A stretch of 64,000 bases of DNA from Streptomyces stelliscabiei (GCF_014873495.1 NZ_JADBGF010000001.1:2418001-2482000), one strand, 5' to 3'. Counted from the first letter of the stretch, positions 9,613 through 18,224 are shown. Numbers and translations: made by a program. The notes: generated from the sequence alone by a model not told the origin.

Positions 9613-11355
9613 CTACGCGTCCGCGCGGGCCGCCGCCAGCAGCTCCTCCGCGTGTGCGCGCGCCGTCTGGGAGTCCTCCAGGCCGGCGAGCATGCGCGAC
9701 AGCTCCCGCACCCGCTCCTCGCCCTCCAGGACCTTCACGCCGGACCGGGTCACGGACCCGTCGTTGGTCTTCTCCACCAGCAGCTGCCGGTCGGCGAAGG
9801 CGGCCACCTGGGGCAGGTGGGTGACGACCACGACCTGTGCCGACCGGGCGAGCCGGGCGAGGCGCCGGCCGATCTCGACCGCGGCCTTGCCGCCGACACC
9901 GGCGTCGACCTCGTCGAAGAGGTACGTCGGCACGGGGTCGGTCCCGGCGAAGACGACCTCGACGGCCAGCATCACCCGCGACAGCTCACCCCCGGACGCG
10001 CCCTTGGCGATGGGCCGGGGCGGCGCCCCCGGGTGCGGGGCGAGCAGCAGTTCGACCTCGTCGACGCCCGACGGCCCGTACGCGACCGTACGCCCGTCCA
10101 CCTCGACGCCCTCGGGATCAACGCTCTGCCGGATCTCGAACGACACGCGCGCGTGCGGCATCGCGAGCGAGGCCAGCTCCGCGGTGACGGCGGCGGCGAA
10201 CCGGTCGGCTGCCTCCGTGCGCGCGTCGGTCAGGGCCTGCGCGAGTCCGCCCAGTTCCCCCCGCAGCGCGTCCCGCTCGGCGGTCAGCTCCTCGATCCGC
10301 TCGTCGTCGCCGTCGAGTTCGGTGAGCCGCTGGGCTCCCTCCTCGGCCCACGACAGCACGGCGGTCATGTCCTGGCCGTACTTCCGCGTCAGCGCGGTGA
10401 GCGCGGCCCGCCGCTCCTCCACGGCCGCCAGCCGCAGCGGGTCGGCGTCCAGGTCGTCGGCGTATCCCGCCAGCTCCCCCGCCACGTCGCCCAGCAGGAT
10501 CCCGATCTCCCCGATCCGCTCGGCGAGCGCCGCGAGCGCCGGGTCGTGCGACCGCACGGCCTCCAGCGCCCGGTGCGCGCCCGCGACGAGCGTGGTGGCG
10601 TCCACGCCCTCCGGGTCCTCGGGGTTGCCCGCGAGCGCCGCGTGCGCGGCCGTGGCGGCGGACGCCAGCGCCTCCGCGTGCCCGAGCCGCTCGGCCTCCT
10701 CGGCCAGCTCCACGTCCTCACCCGCCCGCGGCTCGACTCCGGCGATCTCGTCGAGGCCGTAGCGCAGCATGTCGGCCTCCTGGGCCCGTTCACGCGCGCG
10801 GGTGACGATCTCGTCGAGTTCGCCGGCCACGGCTCGCAGCCGGCGGTAGGCCTCGCCGTACTTGGTGAGCGGCACGGCGACCGCGTCCCCCGCGTACCGG
10901 TCGAGCGCCGCCCGCTGCCGGGACAGCTTCAGCAGCCCCTGCTGGTCGGTCTGCCCGTGCACGGCGACCAGTTCGTCGGCCAGCTCGGCGAGCACGCCCA
11001 CCGGCACCGAACGCCCGCCCAGGTGCGCCCGCGACCGTCCCTCGGCGGAGACGGTACGGCTGATCAACAGCGCCCCGTCGTCGAGTTCGGCCCCGGCCTC
11101 CTCGGCCCGCAGAATCGCCGACGCGCCCTCGGGCACGGTGATCCGGCCCTCCACGACGGCGTTCTTCGCGCCGATCCGCACGAGCGCCGCGTCCGCCCGC
11201 CCGCCGAGCAGCAGGCCGAGGCTGGTGACCACCATGGTCTTGCCCGCGCCCGTCTCACCCGTCACGGCGGTGAAGCCGGGCGACAACTCGACGACAGCGT
11301 CGTCGATGACTCCGAGCGACCGTATCCGCATCTCCTCCAACACGGACACGACCAT
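9613..11355 (-). CDS. recN: DNA repair protein RecN
   Basis: RecN is an SMC-like ATPase that acts on DNA double-strand breaks, bringing ends together before recombination. The 580-residue protein has the expected layout: an N-terminal half-site with Walker A GETGAGKTM near residue 38, a long coiled-coil middle (about residues 160-370), and a C-terminal half with the SMC-like signature (GGELSRVMLAVEVVF), Walker B (TYLFDEVDAGVGG) and THLPQVAAFAD. I give the ATG at 11355; an internal ATG at 11331 is in frame but has GGAGG only 2 nt away. It lies in a minus-strand series with nadK and tlyA, an arrangement common in actinobacteria. Confidence 0.96.
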   Translation of the reverse strand: MVVSVLEEMRIRSLGVIDDAVVELSPGFTAVTGETGAGKTMVVTSLGLLLGGRADAALVRIGAKNAVVEGRITVPEGASAILRAEEAGAELDDGALLISRTVSAEGRSRAHLGGRSVPVGVLAELADELVAVHGQTDQQGLLKLSRQRAALDRYAGDAVAVPLTKYGEAYRRLRAVAGELDEIVTRARERAQEADMLRYGLDEIAGVEPRAGEDVELAEEAERLGHAEALASAATAAHAALAGNPEDPEGVDATTLVAGAHRALEAVRSHDPALAALAERIGEIGILLGDVAGELAGYADDLDADPLRLAAVEERRAALTALTRKYGQDMTAVLSWAEEGAQRLTELDGDDERIEELTAERDALRGELGGLAQALTDARTEAADRFAAAVTAELASLAMPHARVSFEIRQSVDPEGVEVDGRTVAYGPSGVDEVELLLAPHPGAPPRPIAKGASGGELSRVMLAVEVVFAGTDPVPTYLFDEVDAGVGGKAAVEIGRRLARLARSAQVVVVTHLPQVAAFADRQLLVEKTNDGSVTRSGVKVLEGEERVRELSRMLAGLEDSQTARAHAEELLAAARADA

Positions 11356-11526
11356 ACGAGGTCGGGGAGGCGGACCGCGACGCGCCCCGGCACCTATGTC
11401 ACCCCGGAGAGCTACGGCGCGCTCGGGAAGGGGCGCGGGACGGTGTCGATACGCGGCTCCGCCGCGCGGGCGCGGACCACCACGACGAGCCCGCGGTCCC
11501 GACGGTCCCCGCCCCCTCACCTCGCG

Positions 11527-12432
11527 CTAGTGCCGAGCCCCCCGCCACCCGGAAACGGGCAACGCGAACTTGGCCACCAGCCGGTCCGTGAACGACGCGT
11601 GATGCAGCCGGGCCAGCCGCACCGGCACGGCCCCTCGCCGCACCTCGACCCGCGCCCCCGGCGGCAGCTCCACGGTCCGCCGCCCGTCGCACCACAGCAC
11701 CCCCGGCGGGATGTGCGGCAGGACCTCCACCGCCAAAACAGAATCCGGTGACGTCACCAACGGCTTCGCGAACAGCGCGTGCGCGCTGATCGGCACCATC
11801 AGCAGCGCCTCCACCTCGGGCCACACCACGGGCCCGCCCGCCGAGAACGCGTACGCCGTGGACCCGGTCGGCGTCGACAGGACGATCCCGTCGCACCCGA
11901 ACCCGGTCACCGGCCGGCCGTCGATCTCCAGGACGACTTCCAGCAGCTTCTCGGCGCCCGCCTTCTGCACCGCCGCCTCGTTGAGCGCCCAGTCCGTGTG
12001 GACGATGTCCCCGTTCTGATGAACGACGACGTCGACGGTCATCCGCTCCTCGACCTCGTACGCCCTGGTCACGACCCGGTCGACGACCTTGTCCAGGTCG
12101 TCCCGCTCGGCCTCCGCGAGGAAGCCGACGCTGCCGAGGTTGACGCCGAGCATCGGCACCCCGGACGCGCGGGCGAACTCGGCGCCGCGCAGCAGCGTGC
12201 CGTCACCGCCGAGGACGATCAGCAGCTCGCACCCGTCGAGGCACTGCGGGGTGGCCTCCTTGACGAGTTCCACCTCCTCCGGCACCGGGATGTCCTCGGC
12301 CTCGTGCTCCAGAACACGCACCGTGATGCCGTGGTGCAGCAGCCCCTTGACGACGAGTTCGGCACTGCGGATCGCCGCCGGCCGCCCGGTGTGGGTGAGC
12401 AGGAAAACGGTTCGAGATCGGTCCTTGCTCAA
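11527..12432 (-). CDS. nadK: NAD kinase
   Basis: NAD kinase phosphorylates NAD to NADP using ATP or polyphosphate. The 301-residue protein has the family's LGGDGTLLRGAEFAR motif (GGDG nucleotide site, about residue 75) and the TPTGSTAYAFSAGGPVV region, with conserved surrounding C-terminal sheet segments. The start is TTG at 12432: a GGAGGGG ribosome site lies 7 nt upstream, and the TTGA overlaps the TGA stop of tlyA, so translation is likely coupled. An upstream extension of the frame exists but overlaps tlyA coding and looks like shadow sequence. It follows tlyA and precedes recN. Confidence 0.96.
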   Translation of the reverse strand: MSKDRSRTVFLLTHTGRPAAIRSAELVVKGLLHHGITVRVLEHEAEDIPVPEEVELVKEATPQCLDGCELLIVLGGDGTLLRGAEFARASGVPMLGVNLGSVGFLAEAERDDLDKVVDRVVTRAYEVEERMTVDVVVHQNGDIVHTDWALNEAAVQKAGAEKLLEVVLEIDGRPVTGFGCDGIVLSTPTGSTAYAFSAGGPVVWPEVEALLMVPISAHALFAKPLVTSPDSVLAVEVLPHIPPGVLWCDGRRTVELPPGARVEVRRGAVPVRLARLHHASFTDRLVAKFALPVSGWRGARH

Positions 12433-13244
12433 CGCGGCCCCTCCGCCACTGCTCGGTCGACGTCGGCCGGGTCCAGCGCGGGAGCGCCGGCACGCAGCCA
12501 CAGAAAGTACTCGACATTGCCCGAGGGTCCGGGCAGCGGACTGGCCGTCACACCCTCCACCCCGAGCCCCAGCTCCCCGGCCCGCCGGGCCACCCCGCGC
12601 ACCGCCTCGGCGCGCAGCTCCGGACTCCGTACCACTCCCCCACTGCCCAGCCGCTCCTTACCCACCTCGAACTGCGGCTTGACCATCATCACCAGATCGG
12701 CGTCCGGCTTCACGCACCGCACCAGTGCGGGCAGCACCAGGCCGAGCGGGATGAAGGACAGATCCCCCACGACAAGATCCACAGGCTCCCCATCGATCGC
12801 TTCGAGCGTCAACTCGCGTACGTTCGTACGGTCCTTGACGGTGACGCGTTCATCGCTGCGCAGAGTCCAGGCGAGTTGTCCGTATCCGACGTCCACGGCG
12901 ACGACGTGCGCGGCGCCGGCCCGCAGCAGGACGTCGGTGAAGCCGCCGGTGGAGGCGCCGGCGTCCAGCGCGCGGCGGCCCTCGACGGCCAGGCCCCGCG
13001 GCACGAAGGCGGCGAGGGCGCCGGCGAGCTTGTGGCCGCCTCTGGACACGTACTCCGGGTCGCCGTCGTCGGCCACGACGACGATCGCGGCGGCGGTCTC
13101 CACCTGGGTGGCGGACTTCGTCGCGACGGTCCTGCCGACGGTGACCCGCCCGGCGGCGATCAGCTGGCTCGCGTGCTCACGCGAGCGCGCGAGCTTCCGC
13201 CGGACCAGTTCGGCGTCCAGACGGCGGCGTGCGACTCCTGCCAC
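12429..13244 (-). CDS. tlyA: TlyA-family rRNA 2'-O-ribose methyltransferase
   Basis: TlyA-type enzymes methylate ribose 2'-OH groups of 16S and 23S rRNA (C1409 and C1920 in mycobacteria) and so affect susceptibility to capreomycin and viomycin. The 271-residue protein has an N-terminal S4 RNA-binding domain (RRRLDAELVRRKLARSREHASQLIAAGRVTVG, about residues 6-37). The FtsJ-like SAM domain follows, with DAGASTGGFTDVLLRAGAAHVVAVDVGYGQL, and then VVGDLSFIPLGLVLPAL. The chosen GTG at 13244 has GGAG 11 nt upstream. Its stop overlaps the nadK start and it is preceded by a small conserved gene, so these probably form one transcription unit. Confidence 0.93.
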   Translation of the reverse strand: MAGVARRRLDAELVRRKLARSREHASQLIAAGRVTVGRTVATKSATQVETAAAIVVVADDGDPEYVSRGGHKLAGALAAFVPRGLAVEGRRALDAGASTGGFTDVLLRAGAAHVVAVDVGYGQLAWTLRSDERVTVKDRTNVRELTLEAIDGEPVDLVVGDLSFIPLGLVLPALVRCVKPDADLVMMVKPQFEVGKERLGSGGVVRSPELRAEAVRGVARRAGELGLGVEGVTASPLPGPSGNVEYFLWLRAGAPALDPADVDRAVAEGPR

Positions 13245-13251
13245 GGTGGGT

Positions 13252-13581
13252 TCAGCTCCTGCTCTCGTATGGCCGTGGGGGCCCCGGAGGTCCCGGGCGG
13301 GCGTCGAGCGCGGTGAGCGCGTCGCGCAGCCCCCGGTGTACATCCTCGTACACCTCCACATGGCCGTCGGTCGCGAGGTGGTCGGCGTCGGCCAGCCGGT
13401 CGAGGGCGGTGTCGACCTCGGGGTGGCCGGTGGGGGTGCGGGGCACGTTCAGCGGGGCCGGGCCGGCGGGGTCGTCCCCGGGTTCGGCGACCCGGGGCTC
13501 CGACGCGGGGACGGACTCGTCGGCCGCCGCCGGAACCACTGCTTCCACCCCGGCCTCGACCTCGGGCAAAGAGTCGCTCAT
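13252..13581 (-). CDS. Small conserved protein upstream of tlyA
   Basis: A 109-residue protein without a recognised catalytic domain. The first ~60 residues are low in complexity and rich in Ala, Pro, Glu and Val. The second half, NVPRTPTGHPEVDTALDRLADADHLATDGHVEVYEDVHRGLRDALTAL, looks like a compact helical segment. This half resembles the short protein usually encoded just before tlyA in actinobacteria. The gene ends 7 nt before the tlyA start, so it is probably cotranscribed. I cannot assign a function. Confidence 0.7.
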   Translation of the reverse strand: MSDSLPEVEAGVEAVVPAAADESVPASEPRVAEPGDDPAGPAPLNVPRTPTGHPEVDTALDRLADADHLATDGHVEVYEDVHRGLRDALTALDARPGPPGPPRPYESRS

Positions 13582-13609
13582 GCCCAGACGCTACCGCGAA
13601 GCTCTGGGG

Positions 13610-13615
13610 TACCGT
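13610..13615 (+). promoter_or_regulatory. -10-like hexamer close to the SCP2 gene start
   Basis: TACCGT ends 8 nt before the ATG at 13624, without a ribosome site in between. It matches the arrangement seen at 6439 and suggests a leaderless mRNA. No good -35 box is visible. Confidence 0.35.
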
Positions 13616-13623
13616 CGACCGCG

Positions 13624-13971
13624 ATGGCAACGATTGAGGAGTGCCGCGCCGCACTCGAAAAGCTTTCGGACACCATGGCAGGCGCCCAGGGACACGTGGG
13701 CGAGGCGACGGCCCTCGACCGCTCGGTCAGCTGCCATGTCAGGGACCTCGACGTCACCTTCGTGGGACGCATGCGCGACGGGCGCATCGAGGTGCACGAC
13801 ACTCTCCAGGGACCGCCCGCCGAGAAGGCCCAGATCCGGCTCGCCATGACGGGCGACGACCTGGTGGCCCTCGTCGGCGGCGAACTGAACTTCGCCAAGG
13901 CCTGGGGCTCCGGCCGGGTGAAGCTGGAGGCGGGCTTCCGGGACCTGCTCCAGCTCAGGAAGCTGCTGTAG
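13624..13971 (+). CDS. SCP2 sterol-binding domain protein
   Basis: A 115-residue protein made of a single SCP2-type domain, the fold of sterol carrier protein 2. Such proteins provide a hydrophobic tunnel for lipids. Visible features are the alternating beta segments (SVSCHVRDLDVTFVGRMRDGRIEVHD), the ALVGGELNFAKAWGSGRVKLEAG stretch typical of the family, and a C-terminal helix (FRDLLQLRKLL). It is likely cytoplasmic, and no ligand can be named. The gene is divergent from the tlyA group and its tail overlaps the siderophore ATPase gene by 17 nt. It may be translated from a leaderless transcript. Confidence 0.85.
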   Translation: MATIEECRAALEKLSDTMAGAQGHVGEATALDRSVSCHVRDLDVTFVGRMRDGRIEVHDTLQGPPAEKAQIRLAMTGDDLVALVGGELNFAKAWGSGRVKLEAGFRDLLQLRKLL

Positions 13972-14971
13972 CGGCCGCCTCCACGCTCCGCCCGGCGCCG
14001 GTCCGTGCCGCACGGGCCGCCGGCACCACCAGCGGCGTCCCCGTCTCCGGGTCGTCGATGACCTGACAGCGCAGCCCGAACACCTCCTCGACCAGCTCGG
14101 CCGTGACGATCTCGGAGGGGGCGCCCTCGGCGATCACCGAGCCGTCGCGCAGGGCGATGAGGTGGGTGGCGTAGCGGGCGGCGTGGTTGAGGTCGTGCAG
14201 CACGGCGACCAGCGTGCGGCCCTGTTCCTCGTGGAGTTCGGCGCACAGGTCGAGCACGTCGATCTGGTGCTGGATGTCCAGGAAGGTGGTCGGCTCGTCG
14301 AGCAGCAGCAGCGGCGTCTGCTGGGCCAGCGCCATGGCGATCCAGACCCGCTGGCGCTGACCGCCGGACAGTTCGTCGACGTAACGGTCGGCCAGCTCGG
14401 CGACCCCGGTCGACTCCATCGACTCGCGCACGATCCGCTCGTCCTCGGGGGACCACTGCCGCAGCAGCCCCTGGTGCGGGTACCGGCCCCGGCCCACCAG
14501 GTCTCCTACGGTGATCCCGTCGGGCGCGATCGAGGACTGCGGCAGCAGACCGAGCGTCCGCGCGACCTTCTTGGCGGGCATCGACTGGATGACCTGCCCG
14601 TCGAGCAGCACCCGACCCTGCGACGGCTTCAGCATCCGGGACAGGGCCCGCAGCAGTGTGGACTTGCCGCAGGCGTTGGGGCCGACGATGACGGTGAAGG
14701 AGTTGTCGGGTATCTCCACCGACAGCTGCTCGGCGATGACCCGCTGGTCATAGGCGAGGGTGACGTCCTCGGCGGACAGGCGGTTCACGGTGCTCCTCTT
14801 GTCGTTCTTGTTCGCCGGCGCGCTGCCGTTCTTGTGCGTAGGCCCGCTGTCGTTCTCGTTCTCCGCCACACTGCCGTTCGCATCCGCCGGCGCGCTGCCG
14901 TTCGCATCCGCCGGCGCGCTGCTGTTCTCATGCGCCGATGCGCTGCCGTTCGCATCCGCCGGCGCGCTCAT
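13955..14971 (-). CDS. Iron-siderophore ABC transporter, ATP-binding protein
   Basis: The ATPase of a FecCD/FepC-type iron-siderophore importer. Walker A is GPNACGKST, the signature is LSGGQRQR, Walker B is LLLLDEPTTFLD, and the H-loop is VLHDLNHAARYA. From the ATG at 14971, whose ATGA overlaps the stop of the permease gene, it would have 338 residues with a repetitive 60-residue head. From the GTG at 14788, which has a strong AAGAGGAG site, it would have 277 residues, the normal family size. The head consists of seven 8-residue repeats (type SAPADANG) and is not part of the ATPase fold. I annotate the long form; the short form is at least as likely. It is the last gene of the importer operon. 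Confidence 0.9.
   Translation of the reverse strand: MSAPADANGSASAHENSSAPADANGSAPADANGSVAENENDSGPTHKNGSAPANKNDKRSTVNRLSAEDVTLAYDQRVIAEQLSVEIPDNSFTVIVGPNACGKSTLLRALSRMLKPSQGRVLLDGQVIQSMPAKKVARTLGLLPQSSIAPDGITVGDLVGRGRYPHQGLLRQWSPEDERIVRESMESTGVAELADRYVDELSGGQRQRVWIAMALAQQTPLLLLDEPTTFLDIQHQIDVLDLCAELHEEQGRTLVAVLHDLNHAARYATHLIALRDGSVIAEGAPSEIVTAELVEEVFGLRCQVIDDPETGTPLVVPAARAARTGAGRSVEAAATAAS
14801..14968 (-). repeat. Seven tandem 24-bp repeats at the start of the siderophore ATPase gene
   Basis: Seven consecutive 24-nt units, in frame, encode SAPADANG, SASAHENS, SAPADANG, SAPADANG, SVAENEND, SGPTHKNG and SAPANKND. Units 1, 3 and 4 are identical at DNA level and the others have diverged. The array exactly fills the space between the upstream ATG and a good internal ribosome site. 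Confidence 0.9.
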
Positions 14972-16089
14972 ATCCGCCCGGCCTTCCGCTCGGTGACCAG
15001 CAGCCACAGCAGGTAGACGCCGCCGAGCACGCCGGTGACGACGCCGACGGGCAGCTGGTCGGCGCCGAAGGCCCGCTGGGAGGCCCAGTCGGCCACGATC
15101 AGCAGGGTCGCGCCCATGCACATGGCGGGCACCAGGTTCGGGCCGGGCGAGCGGGTCAGCCGCTTCGCGAGCTGGGGTGCGGTGAGGGCGACGAAGCTCA
15201 CCGGCCCGGCGGCCGCGGTGGCCCCGGCGGTGAGCAGCACGGCCGAGACCATCAGCAGCAGCCGCACCCGCTCGACGCGCACTCCGAGGGCGTACGACAC
15301 GTCGTCGCCCATCTCCGTCATCCGCAGCCCGCGCGCGTTGCCGAGCACCAGCGGCACGAGGATCACGCACATGATCAGCAGCGGCCAGACCTGGGCCCAG
15401 TCACGGCCGCCCAGCGATCCGGTCATCCAGACGACCGCGCGGGCCGCGTCGACGAGGTCGGCCTTGGTGATCAGATAGCCGTTGACGGCGGTGACGATCG
15501 CGGAGACGCCGATGCCGACCAGCACGAGCCGGTACCCGTGCACGCCCCGCTTCCACGCCAGCGCGTAGATCGCGAACCCGGTGACCAGACCGCCGGCGAG
15601 CGCCCCGAGGGCCACCTGGTTCGCGCTGCCGGAGAACAGCACGATGACGACCAGCGCGCCTGCGGTGGCTCCCTGCGAGAGGCCGAGCACGTCCGGACTG
15701 CCCAGCGGATTACGGGAGATGGACTGGAACAGCGCTCCGCCGAGCCCGAGCGAGGCCCCGACGAGGAGTCCGACCAGGACCCTGGGCAGCCGCAGTTCGT
15801 TGACGATGAACTCCTGTCCGGCGTCGCCCTTGCCGAGCAGCGTCCTGAGGACGTCACCGGCCGGGATGGGGAAGTCACCGGTGCCGATCAGTACGACGCT
15901 CGCGGAGAGCGCCGCCACCAGCAGCAGGGCGACGACGGCGCACGCCCGTACGTCCAGCCGGAACGACAGCCCGCCGGGGGTGCGCACCACACGGTTGCGT
16001 GCGCCGTGCCCGCCCGTGCCCGGGGTCTTCCCCACGTCCCGCGTCTTCCTGAAGGTGTCCGGTGTCTCCCTCGTGACCTGCGTCTTCAC
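14968..16089 (-). CDS. Iron-siderophore ABC transporter permease (FecCD family), second subunit
   Basis: A 373-residue FecCD-type permease with about nine or ten membrane segments, beginning near residue 48 (VVALLLVAALSASVVLIG). Family motifs include LRLPRVLVGLLVGASLGLGGALFQSISRNPLGSPDVLG, which contacts the ATPase and transport path, and GPVSFVALTAPQLAKRL near the C-terminus. The first ~45 residues are hydrophilic. The GTG start overlaps the TGA of the preceding permease gene (GTGA), and its own stop overlaps the next ATG. The three genes are therefore translationally coupled. No substrate-binding lipoprotein gene is visible nearby, so that component must be encoded elsewhere. Confidence 0.93.
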   Translation of the reverse strand: MKTQVTRETPDTFRKTRDVGKTPGTGGHGARNRVVRTPGGLSFRLDVRACAVVALLLVAALSASVVLIGTGDFPIPAGDVLRTLLGKGDAGQEFIVNELRLPRVLVGLLVGASLGLGGALFQSISRNPLGSPDVLGLSQGATAGALVVIVLFSGSANQVALGALAGGLVTGFAIYALAWKRGVHGYRLVLVGIGVSAIVTAVNGYLITKADLVDAARAVVWMTGSLGGRDWAQVWPLLIMCVILVPLVLGNARGLRMTEMGDDVSYALGVRVERVRLLLMVSAVLLTAGATAAAGPVSFVALTAPQLAKRLTRSPGPNLVPAMCMGATLLIVADWASQRAFGADQLPVGVVTGVLGGVYLLWLLVTERKAGRI

Positions 16090-17129
16090 AGCTGCGCCGT
16101 CCTCCGCCGTCGTACGAGAAAGATGAAGACCGGCCCGCCGAGGATCGCGGTGACGATGCCGACCTGCAGCTCCGCGGGCCGTACCACCATGCGGCCGACG
16201 ACGTCGGCGCCGAGCAGCAGCACGGGCGACAGGACGGTCGCGTACGGGAGGATCCAGCGCAGGTCGGGCCCGGTGAAGGACCGGACGACGTGCGGGACCA
16301 TCAGCCCGACGAACACGATCGGCCCGCAGGCGGCGGTCGCGGCACCGCACAGCACGGTGGCGGCGCCCATCGAGAGCGCGCGGGTGCGGTTGAGGTCGGC
16401 GCCGAGCGCGCGGGCGGTGTCGTCGCCCATGGCCATCGCGTTCAGCGGCCGGGCGAGCAGCAGCGCGACGACCGTGCCGACGGCCAGGAACGGCAGCACC
16501 TGCGTGATCGTCCCGTCGGTCGCCGACGCGAGCGAACCGACCGTCCAGAAGCGCATCTTGGAGAGCGCCGCGCCGTCCATGATCATGACGGCCTGCAGAT
16601 AGCCGTAGAGGGCGGCGCTGATGGCGGTGCCCGCGAGCGCGAGCCGCACGGGTGTCGCGCCCCGGCTGCCGCCGAGGAACCAGACCAGCGCCCCGACCGC
16701 GGCGGCACCGGCGAACGCGAACCACACGTACCCGCTCAGCGAGGTGACGCCGAAGTAGGTGATGGCGGTGACGACCGCGGCGGACGCGCCCGCGTTGATA
16801 CCGAGCAGGCCCGGGTCGGCCAGCGGGTTGCGGGTGAGCGCCTGGAGCACGGCCCCCGCGAGGCCGAGCGCGGATCCCGCGAGCAGGCCGAGGAGGGTGC
16901 GCGAGACCCGTTCCCCGACGACGGCGTCGCCGTACGTCCCCGTGTCCTCGAACAACCCGTGCCAGACCTGCGCGAAGGACAGCTCCTTCGCGCCGATCGC
17001 GATACTCGCCAGGGCCACCAGGACGAGGATCAGGACGGACACGAGGAGCCCGACGGCCCGTACCGCCCGGCGGTTCACAGGCGCGGGGGCGGTCTCCGCG
17101 CTCGGTTCAGGAGGACTGTCGACCAACAC
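16086..17129 (-). CDS. Iron-siderophore ABC transporter permease (FecCD family), first subunit
   Basis: A 347-residue FecCD-type permease and first gene of the importer operon. The N-terminal membrane helix is VGLLVSVLILVLVALASIAIG. The family segments RVSRTLLGLLAGSALGLAGAVLQALTRNPLADPGLLGINAGA and GPIVFVGLMVPHVVRSFTGPD are clear. The two permeases are expected to pair as a heterodimer with the ATPase. The GTG at 17129 lies only 4 nt from the edge of the iron box and has no ribosome site. Either the mRNA is leaderless or translation starts further inside, for instance at the GTG of VNRRAVRAVG. Repression by an IdeR/DmdR-type regulator under iron-replete conditions is expected. Confidence 0.92.
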   Translation of the reverse strand: MLVDSPPEPSAETAPAPVNRRAVRAVGLLVSVLILVLVALASIAIGAKELSFAQVWHGLFEDTGTYGDAVVGERVSRTLLGLLAGSALGLAGAVLQALTRNPLADPGLLGINAGASAAVVTAITYFGVTSLSGYVWFAFAGAAAVGALVWFLGGSRGATPVRLALAGTAISAALYGYLQAVMIMDGAALSKMRFWTVGSLASATDGTITQVLPFLAVGTVVALLLARPLNAMAMGDDTARALGADLNRTRALSMGAATVLCGAATAACGPIVFVGLMVPHVVRSFTGPDLRWILPYATVLSPVLLLGADVVGRMVVRPAELQVGIVTAILGGPVFIFLVRRRRTAQL

Positions 17130-17133
17130 CCGG

Positions 17134-17152
17134 TTAGGTTAGCCTACCCTCC
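17134..17152. promoter_or_regulatory. IdeR/DmdR-type iron box
   Basis: TTAGGTTAGCCTACCCTCC matches the actinobacterial iron-box consensus TTAGGTTAGSCTAACCTAA at 16 of 19 positions. It directly precedes the first FecCD permease gene. Binding of the iron-loaded repressor here would block transcription of the importer. Confidence 0.85.
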
Positions 17153-17195
17153 CTTGCGGGCTCGATCGCGGCCCCCTCCAGGGTCCGCCGAGCGC

Positions 17196-18224
17196 TCACA
17201 GCCCCAGCCGGGCCAGCGCCTTCCCTCCGTCCAGCTCGCACGAGCCCTCCCCGGCAGCCGTCCAGGCGGCCGCGCACAGCGCTCGCAGCCCGTCCAGCGC
17301 CGAGCCCTCGCCGTCCAGTTCCAGCCGCTCCGCGCCGGCGGTCGCCGTCCAGCCTCCGCAGCGGAAGCCCGCGCCCGCCTCGACGACCTCCGGCTGCCCG
17401 GTGAGCATGCCCCGCAGATCGGCGTCGACATACGTCGGCCGGTGCTGCGGGGGCGCGGCCAGCAGCTGCGCGCCGTCGGTCACGCCGGTCAGCACGAGCA
17501 GCGAGTCGACCTCGCCGTTGAACGCGCCCTCGATGTCCGTGTCCAGCCGGTCCCCGACCACCAACGGCCGCTCGGCGCCGGTCCGCAGGATCGTCTCCCG
17601 GTGCATCGGCGGCAGCGGCTTGCCCGCCACCTGCGGCTCGGCCCCGGTCGCGATCCGCACGACCTGGACGGCCGCCCCGTTGCCGGGCGCGATGCCCCGC
17701 GCACTCGGGATCGTCAGGTCGGTGTTGGACGCGTACCACGGCACGCCGCGCGCGATGGCGTAGCTGGCCTCCGCGAACCGCCCCCAGGGCAGGTCGGGGC
17801 CGCCGAAGCCCTGCACCACGGCCGCCGGATCGTCGTCCACCGACTCGACCGGTTCGAGACCCCGCTCGCGCAGGGCCACCCGCAGCCCCTCTCCGCCGAT
17901 GACCAGCACCCGCGCGCCGGCGGGCAGCTGCTCGCTGATCAGCCGGGCGACGGCCTGCGCCGAGGTGATGACGTCCCCCGCCTCGGTCGGTATCCCGAGC
18001 GCGGTGAGATGCGCGGCCACCGTGTCGGGCGTCCGCAGCGCGTTGTTGGTGACGTACGCGAGGTGCATACCACCCGCGCGCGCCGTGCCCAGGGACTCCA
18101 CGGCGTACGCGATCGCACTGCCGCCCGCGTACACCACCCCGTCGAGATCGAGCAGCGCCGTGTCGTACGCCTCGCTCAGGGCCTGCCCACTGCCGTCGGG
18201 CCGTGTCCTGACTGCCTGGCTCAT
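17196..18224 (-). CDS. HAD-superfamily hydrolase, subfamily IIA (NagD/phosphoglycolate-phosphatase-like)
   Basis: A 342-residue HAD phosphatase. Motif I is LLDLDGVVYAG (catalytic Asp pair near residues 26-28), motif II is YVTNNALRTP, and motif IV is VVGDRLDTDIEGAFNGEVDSLLVLTGV. The cap insertion between them is of the IIA type found in NagD and 4-nitrophenylphosphatase-like enzymes. The last ~80 residues are an extra tail not needed for catalysis. Substrates of this group are small phosphate esters and cannot be predicted. A GAGGAG site lies 9 nt before the ATG at 18224. It is on the same strand as the siderophore operon but upstream of the iron box, so it is a separate unit. Confidence 0.88.
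   Translation of the reverse strand: MSQAVRTRPDGSGQALSEAYDTALLDLDGVVYAGGSAIAYAVESLGTARAGGMHLAYVTNNALRTPDTVAAHLTALGIPTEAGDVITSAQAVARLISEQLPAGARVLVIGGEGLRVALRERGLEPVESVDDDPAAVVQGFGGPDLPWGRFAEASYAIARGVPWYASNTDLTIPSARGIAPGNGAAVQVVRIATGAEPQVAGKPLPPMHRETILRTGAERPLVVGDRLDTDIEGAFNGEVDSLLVLTGVTDGAQLLAAPPQHRPTYVDADLRGMLTGQPEVVEAGAGFRCGGWTATAGAERLELDGEGSALDGLRALCAAAWTAAGEGSCELDGGKALARLGL

Noticed and set aside
8221..11751. An 1176-codon open frame on the plus strand
   Set aside because: It is antisense to the glycosyltransferase and recN genes. It runs across several real genes and has the odd residue composition expected of a shadow.
14801..14968. The 24-bp repeats as a transmembrane or signal segment
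   Set aside because: The encoded units are hydrophilic (Asn, Asp, Glu, Ser, Pro), so they cannot be a membrane or signal region.
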